Source: a virus. Taken from it: a stretch of DNA of 33,802 bases. Below, in pieces: positions 7,574 through 14,824 of this stretch; position 1 is the first letter of the stretch, and each line of letters opens with the position of its first letter. The notes beneath the pieces are model-generated. The model was not told where the DNA came from. It worked only from the letters and a program-made list of their open reading frames with translations, and made no database searches. Position numbers and translations under genes: made by a program. The stretch spans positions 1 through 33,802 of IMG/VR virus record IMGVR_UViG_3300042465_001373. One strand, given 5' to 3'.

Positions 7574-8005
7574 ATGGCATATATTTTGATTAAGAACGGA
7601 TCGCTGCTTTGTCCGTTTGAAATACACATGTTACGAGACCATTATCCAAACACAAGTTTTCCGGACGATCTGTCACGGGTCAATCTTCCAGAGTTTGGTG
7701 TGTTTCCTTTGACCATTAACCCACAGCCCTCGTATGACCCAATGGTTCAGAGTGTTGCGCTTGGTGTTCCAGTTCAACAAAACGATAAATGGGTACGTGA
7801 GTGGGTGGTTGAGCCTAAGCCAGTAGATGTGGCTGCTCGAAACATTCGTGAAAAACGCAATGACTTATTAAGTGCAAGCGACTGGACGCAGCTATCTGAC
7901 GCATCGGTTGATAAAACAAGTTGGGCGCAATACCGGCAAGCCTTGCGTGATCTACCGGGCCAATCTGGATTTCCTTACTTGATTAACTGGCCGGTTTCCC
8001 CATAA
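7574..8005 (+). CDS. Tail fibre assembly chaperone-like protein 1
   Basis: The ATG directly follows the stop of the fibre gene. The N-terminal part has FEIHMLRDHYPNTSFPDDL, a feature of phage tail assembly chaperone families. Residues 95-143 hold the typical C-terminal module: IREKRNDLLSASDWTQLSD, WAQYRQALRDLPGQSGFP and INWPVSP. That module is shared with Phage_tail_APC/DUF4376-type proteins, which aid fibre folding or oligomerisation. Its position directly after a fibre gene fits. A second chaperone-like gene lies at 9482-9910. Confidence 0.75.
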   Translation: MAYILIKNGSLLCPFEIHMLRDHYPNTSFPDDLSRVNLPEFGVFPLTINPQPSYDPMVQSVALGVPVQQNDKWVREWVVEPKPVDVAARNIREKRNDLLSASDWTQLSDASVDKTSWAQYRQALRDLPGQSGFPYLINWPVSP

Positions 8006-8019
8006 AATTTGGAGGGTGC

Positions 8020-8130
8020 TTGGCGAATGGTACGGACAAAGACGCATACGAAGCCTTTATGCAGTCGCAGATCGATCAGCAGATTCATCCGCCTTATATC
8101 ACCCCGGAACTTCCTTGGGCAAACGCATGA
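8020..8130 (+). CDS. Small conserved phage protein (36 aa, TTG start)
   Basis: The TTG at 8020 lies just after GGAGG at 8011-8015. The product begins MANGTDKDAYEAFMQSQI, continues DQQIHPPYITPELPW and ends ANA. It has normal amino-acid composition and recalls small genes in related phages. Its TGA at 8128-8130 overlaps the next ATG (8127) as ATGA, a strong sign that both are translated. A competing frame from GTG 8016 runs into the next gene, but its upstream residues (Arg/Ser rich) look like a shadow. The role is unknown. Confidence 0.6.
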   Translation: MANGTDKDAYEAFMQSQIDQQIHPPYITPELPWANA

Positions 8131-8288
8131 AAGAAATCACTCTAACTCTGACCGTAGACGAGTTGAACGTGGTGCTAGCGGGTCTCGGTAAACTTCCTCT
8201 TGAGGTAGTGCTGAACGTCTTTGGTAAGATCAAGGCGCAAGCAGAGCCTCAAGTAAATAGTGCACCGCCCGCCGAGTCTATCAATTAA
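8127..8288 (+). CDS. Small conserved phage protein (53 aa)
   Basis: The ATG at 8127 overlaps the stop of the 36-codon gene. The product starts MKEITLTLTVDELNVVLAGL and continues GKLPLEVVLNVFGKIKAQ, giving a beta strand followed by two helices, then a disordered Ala/Pro tail. Homologues beginning MKE-TLTLTVDE- occur in many phages, as I recall, without known function. The longer frame from GTG 8016 is rejected in favour of this start. The next gene begins 14 bases downstream after GAGG. Confidence 0.7.
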   Translation: MKEITLTLTVDELNVVLAGLGKLPLEVVLNVFGKIKAQAEPQVNSAPPAESIN

Positions 8289-8302
8289 CGACAGAGGTCA
8301 TC

Positions 8303-9472
8303 ATGGCAAGCACCGCTTCTCAAATCCTTCGCCTTGAGCTTATCGGCACTGGTGATCAAGCTGGTACGTGGGGTACAACGACAAACACCAACCTCGGTAC
8401 TTTACTTGAGGGTTCGATAGCGGGGCTAGCCTCAGTCTCTGTTACCTCGGCTAATCAAGCTCTGGTTGCTACCGACTATGCCGCAGATCAGGCGCGGATG
8501 GCGATCCTTACGCTGACAACTACCACTAGTGCCAACTTCAGCATCTACGCCCCTCCGGTATCCAAGACCTACGTTGTCTACAACAACTCGGCGTATGACG
8601 CGACGATCTATAACTCTACGGTGCTGGGCAATACGACAGCTGCGGGTACGGGCATCACGATCCCTGCCGGTAAGATCCTCTCCGTCTGGTCAAACGGTAC
8701 TAACTTCTACAAGCAGTCCAACTTGCTTGTTAGCTTGACCACCGACGTCACTGGTACTCTCCCAATCGCCAACGGTGGTACGGGACAAACCACAGCGCAG
8801 GCTGCACTAAATACTCTCGCTGCTTCTACTTCTTCGGGTCAGTACCTTCGTGGTAACGGTTCGAACGTAGTGATGAGCGCCATTCAAGCCGGGGATGTGC
8901 CGACCCTGAACCAGAACACGACGGGTTCGGCGGGATCAGTTGCAAACGCGGTGACGTTTAATTCTTCTGGTGGTGCTGCTGCAGGTACTACTTTCAATGG
9001 CTCTGCAGCTAGGACAGTTGACTACAGCACGGTGGGTGCGCCGAGTACGTCGGGTACCGGGGCAAGTGGAACGTGGGGTATCAGCATCAGCGGTAATGCT
9101 GCTACGGCATCGAGCGCTACTACTGCAACAAATGTTACTAACGTAACCACGAACCAAGTATTGACCGCAATTGCTGCCGGGTCTGCCGGAGCCGTTGGGA
9201 CTTATGCATTTCTTGGGACCGGACAAGGCGGGCCAGACGGAGGGTCAAATTATACGGCCCGTAACTTTGGAGACACGATTGCCGGGTCGGTATTGCGCCC
9301 GACTGGAACATGGAAAGGATCATCAGCCGGAACCAATGATGCTCCAGACAGTAGCAATGGCGATGCATGGATTGGGTCACAGGACTCTGCGCGATCTGGG
9401 ACATGGATGTGCATGGGCTACATTCGAGGGGCATCAGGCTGGGAAACGACCCTGTGGCTGAGAATTTCGTAA
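8303..9472 (+). CDS. Tail fibre protein
   Basis: The 389-residue protein has a conserved N-terminus, MASTASQILRLELIGTGDQAG, with TWGTTTNTNLG next, a start common in phage tail fibres. The beta-rich region to residue 150 is followed by the fibre hallmark LPIANGGTGQTTAQAALN at 153-170. A Ser/Thr/Gly/Ala shaft runs from about 175 to 285. The C-terminal tip (about 300-389) has TGTWKGSS, DSSNGDAWIGSQ and TTLWLRIS, and is likely the host-binding head. A chaperone-like gene follows after nine bases. Receptor recognition is inferred from architecture. Confidence 0.85.
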   Translation: MASTASQILRLELIGTGDQAGTWGTTTNTNLGTLLEGSIAGLASVSVTSANQALVATDYAADQARMAILTLTTTTSANFSIYAPPVSKTYVVYNNSAYDATIYNSTVLGNTTAAGTGITIPAGKILSVWSNGTNFYKQSNLLVSLTTDVTGTLPIANGGTGQTTAQAALNTLAASTSSGQYLRGNGSNVVMSAIQAGDVPTLNQNTTGSAGSVANAVTFNSSGGAAAGTTFNGSAARTVDYSTVGAPSTSGTGASGTWGISISGNAATASSATTATNVTNVTTNQVLTAIAAGSAGAVGTYAFLGTGQGGPDGGSNYTARNFGDTIAGSVLRPTGTWKGSSAGTNDAPDSSNGDAWIGSQDSARSGTWMCMGYIRGASGWETTLWLRIS

Positions 9473-9481
9473 GGAATAAAA

Positions 9482-9910
9482 ATGCAGCTTGAATATGCAA
9501 AAGACCCAAAATGGTCAAATCCGCAACATACCGCCATTGATTTGATTGTAAAGTTTGACGCAATCAATCGAGAGTTGCCGTTTACTGCCGATCCGAATGA
9601 TGTTGAAGAGCACGGGCGACAGATTTATGCAAACTGCATCGCAGGGCAATATGGCAGCATTGCAGAATATATTCCTCCCGTTCCAGTTCCTCCGACTGCT
9701 CAAGAAAATAAAGTGGCTGCTATAGAAGCCTTGCAGCAGACAGATTGGGTTAATCAACCAGATGTTACTAATTTGGCTATTAATCCACATCTGATCAATC
9801 ATGCTGCGTTTATATCGTATAGGGCAGCGCTTAGAGCCATAGCCGTAAATCCACAGCCCGGCAATTTGAGCTGGCCTGTGAAGCCCGATGAGCAGTGGAG
9901 TGCAGGTTAA
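9482..9910 (+). CDS. Tail fibre assembly chaperone-like protein 2
   Basis: An AAGGA Shine-Dalgarno lies at 9471-9475, close to the ATG. Residues 1-65 hold a DPKWSNPQHTAIDLIVKF segment, DPNDVEEHGRQIYANC and a GQYGSIAEY strand, a domain I recall in phage proteins located after fibres. The C-terminus has AAIEALQQTDWVNQPDV, YRAALRAI and a closing NLSWPVKP, the same layout as the chaperone at 7574-8005. The N-terminal domains of the two differ, so each may serve its own fibre. Function is inferred. Confidence 0.7.
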   Translation: MQLEYAKDPKWSNPQHTAIDLIVKFDAINRELPFTADPNDVEEHGRQIYANCIAGQYGSIAEYIPPVPVPPTAQENKVAAIEALQQTDWVNQPDVTNLAINPHLINHAAFISYRAALRAIAVNPQPGNLSWPVKPDEQWSAG

Positions 9911-9927
9911 TTTTATTCAGGTGAACC

Positions 9928-12348
9928 ATGCCACTTCAGAAACTATCTTTTCGACCGGGCGTTAACAAGGAAAGCACGACCCTTGCTAATGAGGGTGGGT
10001 GGTTTGCCTGTGACAAGGTTAGATTTCGCTCAGGTTACCCAGAGAAGATAGGTGGATGGACGCTTGATACAGGTCTTACCGCTAGTACTAACATCCCGCC
10101 GAGTGGGTCGTTCTGGGGTGTGTGCCGTTCTTTGTGGAACTGGGCGACGTTGGCGGGGAACAATCTGCTCGGTCTCGGTACCAACCTAAAGTTCTACATC
10201 CAGCAGTCTTCGGGCGGTTCGTTTTACGACGTGACTCCCTTGCGTCGAATTGGGGGGACCGTCACTCCTACGGTAGCCAACTGCTTCACTGCTGCATATA
10301 GCACTTTGAGTTCAGGCATCAATGCCACTGATACGTCTCTTACTGTCGCCTCCGGTACTAACTTCCCAAACTCGGGTGTTGTTCAGATCGACTCTGAGAT
10401 CATTGCTTACTCGGGTAAGTCGACAAACATCCTTACGGGCCTTACCCGTGGGTACAACGGTACCACTGCTGCCTCTCATCTGTCTGCTGCTGGTGTGGGC
10501 TCCTATCTTCTTCGGGTTACCCATGCGGGTCATGGTGCCCAAGCTAACGACTTTGTGACGTTTGCCTCTGCCGTATCGCTTGGCGGCAACATGACTGCTA
10601 CGGTGCTCAACCAAGAGTTCCAAATCATCGCAGTTGAGTCGAGTAGTGTGTACACAATATTGGCGCAAGCCTACGCTACGCTCAATGGGAACATTGGGTC
10701 CTCTAATACTTCCATGACCTTAGCACCCATACCTCCCGCTGTAACTATAGACTTTCCTTCTACTGGCGGTGTACTGAAGATCGGTGCTGAGCAGGTCTAC
10801 TTTGCGGGCGTAAGTGGTAACACCCTGACTGGTCTTGTGCGCGGCTTCAACAGCACGACGGCAGCGGCGCATAACTCAGGCGTAGTTGTATACGCTCCGG
10901 TACAAGCAACTTCTGCTGACACTGGCGATGGTGGAGCTTCTACGACTGCCCAGTACCAAATCAGTACCGGTAACGCTACGTACTCGACGGCAACAGGCTG
11001 GGGTGCGGGTGGTTGGGGCGGTGTAACGACCGGCTTCACAAGTACCGGTTGGGGTCGGTCTGCTGCTGTGGGTGTGGGCGTAGACATTCGTTTGTGGAGT
11101 CAGGACAACTACGGGCAAGACTTGATCATTAACGCTCGGGGTGGTCCGCTTTATTATTGGGCAGTGAACAGCTCGCCATCTACATATGATCGGGCACAAT
11201 TAATTTTTGCTTCAGGTACCGTCAGTATTCGTGGGTCTAGTGTTACGTGCGATGCTACGACCCCCAGCCTAGTCAACTTCATGGCGATCTCGGATGCGTC
11301 ACGGTTTGTGATTTGTTTTGGTACGAACGATCCGACAGGTGTGTACGCCACGACTGCCTTGGACCCCATGCAGATACGGTGGTCTGATCAGGAAGCTTTC
11401 AATACTTGGACCCCTGCTATTACTAACCAAGCCGGTGGGTTTAGGTTGAGTCATGGTTCTGAGATCATTACTGCAATGCAGACGCGTCAGGAGATACTAG
11501 TCTTTACTGATTCTGCTTTGTACTCGATGCAGTTTGTTGGGGCTCCGTATGTTTGGAGCCTTCAGATTCTGGCGGACAACATCTCAGTGATCGGCCAAAA
11601 CGCGGTGGCTACGGCGAACAACATTACTTATTGGATGGGCACTGATAAGTTTTACATGTACACCGGTAGGGTGGATACGCTGCCATGTTCGTTGCGGCAG
11701 TATGTGTTTTCAGACATCAATCTGACTGAGTCGTCTCAAGTTATGGCTGGTACCAACGAGGGCTATAACGAGATCTGGTGGTTCTACTGTTCAGCCAACT
11801 CAAACACTATCGACAGGTACGTCATCTACAATCATCTTGAGCGTACTTGGTACTACGGTACGATGTCTCGTACCGCTTGGTTAGATAGTTCACTGCGTGA
11901 CTTTCCAATGGCGACAGGCTATAACGGCCAGCTCATTTACCATGAGAATGGGGTCGATGACGGTACTACTAATCCTCCTTCCCCGATCACTGCGTACGTG
12001 CAGTCCTCTGACTTTGACATTGGTGACGGCCATAACTATGGGTTTGTGTGGAGGATGATCCCCGACCTTACGTTTAACGGGTCGTTTGCAAACACTCCGT
12101 CTGCGACGATGTCACTTCTGCCAAGGGTGAACCCCGGTTCGAACTACAGCACTACAAACTCTCCGTCGGTTACAAGCACTCAGAACTACACCTCGCAGCG
12201 CTCTTATGAGGTTCAGCAATTCACTCAGTTGATCTACACTCGTGTGAGGGGTAGGCAGATGTCGTTCAAGGTGCAGTCCACCGGACTAGGTGTTCAGTGG
12301 CAGCTCGGTGTGCCCCGTATAGATTCTCGCCCAGACGGTGAGCGTTAA
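9928..12348 (+). CDS. P22 gp10-like packaged-DNA stabilisation / tail hub protein
   Basis: The 806-residue protein follows an AGGTGA Shine-Dalgarno. Residues 1-110 start MPLQKLSFRPGVNKEST with GGWFACDKVRFRSGYPEKIGG. Two inserted modules follow, each with a TSLTVASGTNFP- or FPSTGGVLKIG-type strand ending in RGYNGTTAASH (174-184) and RGFNSTTAAAH (305-315). Between them is an FCCH-like segment, HAGHGAQANDFVTF to about residue 247. The remainder is a beta-propeller-like body: DIRLWSQDNYGQDLIINARGG, RWSDQEAFNTWTP and WMGTDKFYMYTGR. This matches the gp10-like nozzle or stabilisation family of short-tailed phages that plugs and extends the portal. The family is fairly secure; its exact place in the tail is inferred. 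Confidence 0.75.
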   Translation: MPLQKLSFRPGVNKESTTLANEGGWFACDKVRFRSGYPEKIGGWTLDTGLTASTNIPPSGSFWGVCRSLWNWATLAGNNLLGLGTNLKFYIQQSSGGSFYDVTPLRRIGGTVTPTVANCFTAAYSTLSSGINATDTSLTVASGTNFPNSGVVQIDSEIIAYSGKSTNILTGLTRGYNGTTAASHLSAAGVGSYLLRVTHAGHGAQANDFVTFASAVSLGGNMTATVLNQEFQIIAVESSSVYTILAQAYATLNGNIGSSNTSMTLAPIPPAVTIDFPSTGGVLKIGAEQVYFAGVSGNTLTGLVRGFNSTTAAAHNSGVVVYAPVQATSADTGDGGASTTAQYQISTGNATYSTATGWGAGGWGGVTTGFTSTGWGRSAAVGVGVDIRLWSQDNYGQDLIINARGGPLYYWAVNSSPSTYDRAQLIFASGTVSIRGSSVTCDATTPSLVNFMAISDASRFVICFGTNDPTGVYATTALDPMQIRWSDQEAFNTWTPAITNQAGGFRLSHGSEIITAMQTRQEILVFTDSALYSMQFVGAPYVWSLQILADNISVIGQNAVATANNITYWMGTDKFYMYTGRVDTLPCSLRQYVFSDINLTESSQVMAGTNEGYNEIWWFYCSANSNTIDRYVIYNHLERTWYYGTMSRTAWLDSSLRDFPMATGYNGQLIYHENGVDDGTTNPPSPITAYVQSSDFDIGDGHNYGFVWRMIPDLTFNGSFANTPSATMSLLPRVNPGSNYSTTNSPSVTSTQNYTSQRSYEVQQFTQLIYTRVRGRQMSFKVQSTGLGVQWQLGVPRIDSRPDGER

Positions 12349-13028
12349 TGGCTACGTCAAAAAATATTACCCGGCTTGTTACGCCTGTAGCTCCCCGGCT
12401 ACTGGGCGCTCCGGTTGAGTACGAACCCAGATATTTTGAGCAGTATTCCAACGCCCTGCGTCTGTACTTCAACGGGGTTGATACGACATTTTCTGCGCTT
12501 CTTGGGTCACCTAAAACGGGTACCGTATTGCATCCGGGGGGTTCGTACCTTAACTTCCCTTATGCTGCAGTGCAACGAACTACCGATAAAACCTTCACCG
12601 TTAACACTGCTACGTTAATCACATTTGATGAGACTGACTTCCTCAACGATTGCCGTAATGACACGACTAACGGTCTGTACGTAAACAACGCTGGCATCTA
12701 CAACTATCAGTTTAGTGTGCAGTGGAGAAATACAGACTCACAGGATCACGACGCGTGGATCTGGTTGCGGCAGAACGGTGCTGATATAGCTGGTACTGGT
12801 AGTCAAGTCACTGTCCCTTCTAAGCATGGGTCTGTTGATGGGCACTTGATCGTAGCGGCTAACTTTTTTGTGCAGTTGGACGCTGACGATTACGTCGAGA
12901 TGTGGGCTGCTGTGGACAATATCGCGGTGTCAATGGAGCAGTATCCCGCGCAGACCACCCCCTTCCCAAGACCTGCTATCCCGTCTGCAGTTGCTACACT
13001 ATCGTTTGTTTCCTCCATACCTGCTTAA
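12348..13028 (+). CDS. Structural protein with jelly-roll-like domain
   Basis: The start overlaps the upstream stop as TAATG. The 226-residue protein begins with a Pro-rich arm (residues 1-30) and ends in a Pro-rich tail. Between about residues 105 and 190 is a beta-rich domain with NNAGIYNYQFSVQWRNT, DAWIWLRQNGADIAGTGS, VTVPSKHGSVDGHLIV and DADDYVEMW. The order and the GIYxxxFSVQW start resemble C1q/TNF-like jelly rolls found in virion surface proteins. It may be a head or tail spike component. I know this family only as a phage structural protein. Confidence 0.6.
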   Translation: MATSKNITRLVTPVAPRLLGAPVEYEPRYFEQYSNALRLYFNGVDTTFSALLGSPKTGTVLHPGGSYLNFPYAAVQRTTDKTFTVNTATLITFDETDFLNDCRNDTTNGLYVNNAGIYNYQFSVQWRNTDSQDHDAWIWLRQNGADIAGTGSQVTVPSKHGSVDGHLIVAANFFVQLDADDYVEMWAAVDNIAVSMEQYPAQTTPFPRPAIPSAVATLSFVSSIPA

Positions 13029-13037
13029 GGAACGGTC

Positions 13038-14372
13038 ATGACCTTCCACAACACCGCCAGCCAACTAGCCGCCCGAGGCAGAAACGGAGACTCCGTCCTT
13101 GTCCACATGTCAGGGGGAGAGCTCAAAAGTCTTCAGGATCTTGCGCTGGCTGCGGGCGGGTCGTTAACGATCAACCCAGATACGGGATTGCCGGAGGCAA
13201 GCTTCCTTAAAAAACTTCTGCCGACGATCCTCGGTGCGGGGCTATCTCTGATTCCGGGTGTCGGCCCTCTCATGGCTGCTGGGATTGTGGGTGGTGGTAC
13301 GGCTCTGGCTACGGGCGATCTCAGTAAAGGTCTGATGGCGGGTCTGGGCGCGTACGGTGGTGCAGGGTTGGCGGGTGGTCTGGCGGGTGCTGGGACGGCA
13401 GCTGCAGCTCAAGGGGCTGGGACTGCTGCTTCTTCGGCGGGTCTTTCTGCTGCTGACGCTGCCCTATCTGCTGCTGATCCTACCTTTGCTACCCTTGCAG
13501 CTAAAGACGCTGCGTTGGCCTCCCCGCTTTCCACTATGGGTCAAGGCCTTACTTCTATAGGCGCCTCCGGTGCCGCAGGTGAAGCTGCTCGTCAAGGGTT
13601 TATGAGTGGTGTCGGTGGGCTCGGTGGGTTGGCTAAATACGGATTGGCTGCAACATCTCCTTTCCTTGCCGGTGCTGGCGAGACTAAACAGCCCGAAATT
13701 AAGCCGACCCCAACCATGAATCGGTTGCGATATGAAGCTCAGCCTGTTACGCCTACCCCCACCCCTGATGTGCCGGGGTACGATGATCTTGGCAGGGATT
13801 TCGGTCGGCAACGTGCTTACTTTGATGGTCGCTATGTAGACACCGGCCGTAAGTTTGTACCGGGGGACTTTGGCACGGTTACTCCTATGCCGACTATGGC
13901 TAACGGAGGGATGTCCAGTTTTGATGGTATCGGCGGTAACGAGACTTATCCGCTTTCAAACATTCCGCAAGCTCAATATAAGCCCAGTATCCAAGACCCT
14001 CAGCAGGCCAACGTGCTGCGTAATACTCCGGTTGCTGAAGTAGATCCTTACACTGGAGAAGAGCGGTTTGCCTCTGGTGGTCTTTCTCACCTTGGGGGAT
14101 ACTCGGACGGCGGACGTATGTTGCGTGGGCCCGGAGATGGTGTGTCTGACTCTATCCCTGCGACAATCGGCGATAAACAGCCTGCTCGTTTGGCCGACGG
14201 AGAGTTCGTAGTACCTGCCCGCATCGTCTCTGAGATTGGTAACGGGTCGTCTGAAGCTGGCGCTCGTAAGCTCTACGCCATGATGGACAGGGTGCAGAAC
14301 GCCCGTAAAAAGTCTGTCGGTAAGGGTAAAGTGGCAGTCGACTCTAAAGCTGAAAGGCATCTGCCTGCATGA
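13038..14372 (+). CDS. Internal virion / membrane-active structural protein
   Basis: The 444-residue protein follows AAGGA. Residues 20-50 contain VLVHMSGGELKSLQDLALAAGG and then SLTINPDTGLPEA, a conserved phage start. Residues 55-130 are a Gly/Ala-rich hydrophobic stretch with likely membrane-inserting helices (LLPTILGAGLSLIPGVGPL, AAGIVGGG). The middle (about 215-360) is Pro/Gly rich and disordered. The C-terminal module (364-416) reads GPGDGVSDSIPATIG, QPARLADGEFVVPARIVSEI and AGARKLYAMMDRV, widespread in podovirus internal proteins. It probably takes part in DNA ejection. The next gene overlaps by ATGA. Confidence 0.65.
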   Translation: MTFHNTASQLAARGRNGDSVLVHMSGGELKSLQDLALAAGGSLTINPDTGLPEASFLKKLLPTILGAGLSLIPGVGPLMAAGIVGGGTALATGDLSKGLMAGLGAYGGAGLAGGLAGAGTAAAAQGAGTAASSAGLSAADAALSAADPTFATLAAKDAALASPLSTMGQGLTSIGASGAAGEAARQGFMSGVGGLGGLAKYGLAATSPFLAGAGETKQPEIKPTPTMNRLRYEAQPVTPTPTPDVPGYDDLGRDFGRQRAYFDGRYVDTGRKFVPGDFGTVTPMPTMANGGMSSFDGIGGNETYPLSNIPQAQYKPSIQDPQQANVLRNTPVAEVDPYTGEERFASGGLSHLGGYSDGGRMLRGPGDGVSDSIPATIGDKQPARLADGEFVVPARIVSEIGNGSSEAGARKLYAMMDRVQNARKKSVGKGKVAVDSKAERHLPA

Positions 14373-14824
14373 ATGCCCAAGGCAAACTTGAATGGTTTGG
14401 CGGTAACCAAGATGCCCTGAATATGTTCAGGGCGTTTGTATTTTTGTTGCACACTTGGGATGACTTGGTAGACAAAGATCAGGCAGTCCCTGAAGTAGAC
14501 GTAAATAATGCGTTTTTAACTGCACTTGTCTACTTGCCCGCAAACCCCTTTTATCGTGCCATACAAGATGCCATACTCCCTATGTGGATGGTTGTGGTGT
14601 CTTCTTATGAAACCGCTAACAAGTTTGAACGAGACAAAGACCCGCACGGTATTGAGATAGCGCATGGGTTGCGCTACGCAGCTGGGAACATCATGGCTTA
14701 TGCGGTTCACGTTTGTGTTGGCCCTGAGAAAGCTAGAGAGTATCTTCCAGAGATGTGGAAGACTGTATTTCATGAGCGGTTCGATGCGTACCGCAAGGAG
14801 CACTTAGATGCTGATCCGAAATAA
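14369..14824 (+). CDS. Conserved helical phage protein with Asp-rich motif
   Basis: The 151-residue protein is mostly helical with no export signal. It has FVFLLHTWDDLVDKD at residues 23-37, an Asp-rich patch (D31, D32, D35, D37). A second helix block contains GIEIAHGLRYAAGNIMAYAVHV. I recall related uncharacterised proteins between internal virion genes of aquatic podoviruses. The Asp-rich segment superficially resembles the DDxxD motif of isoprenoid synthases, but only one motif is visible and the protein is about half that family's usual size. It overlaps the previous gene by four bases and the next by 17. Confidence 0.65.
   Translation: MNAQGKLEWFGGNQDALNMFRAFVFLLHTWDDLVDKDQAVPEVDVNNAFLTALVYLPANPFYRAIQDAILPMWMVVVSSYETANKFERDKDPHGIEIAHGLRYAAGNIMAYAVHVCVGPEKAREYLPEMWKTVFHERFDAYRKEHLDADPK

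Noticed and set aside
8009-8191. Plus-strand ORF from TTG 8009
   Set aside because: Very Arg/Ser-rich shadow; the two overlapping small genes in the other frames explain the region.
9138-9563. Minus-strand ORF antisense to the tail fibre end
   Set aside because: Overlaps a well-supported fibre gene and chaperone start; composition is typical of a shadow frame.
14369-14824. Assignment as an isoprenoid or terpene synthase
   Set aside because: Only one Asp-rich motif, about half the expected length, and the genomic context is structural.
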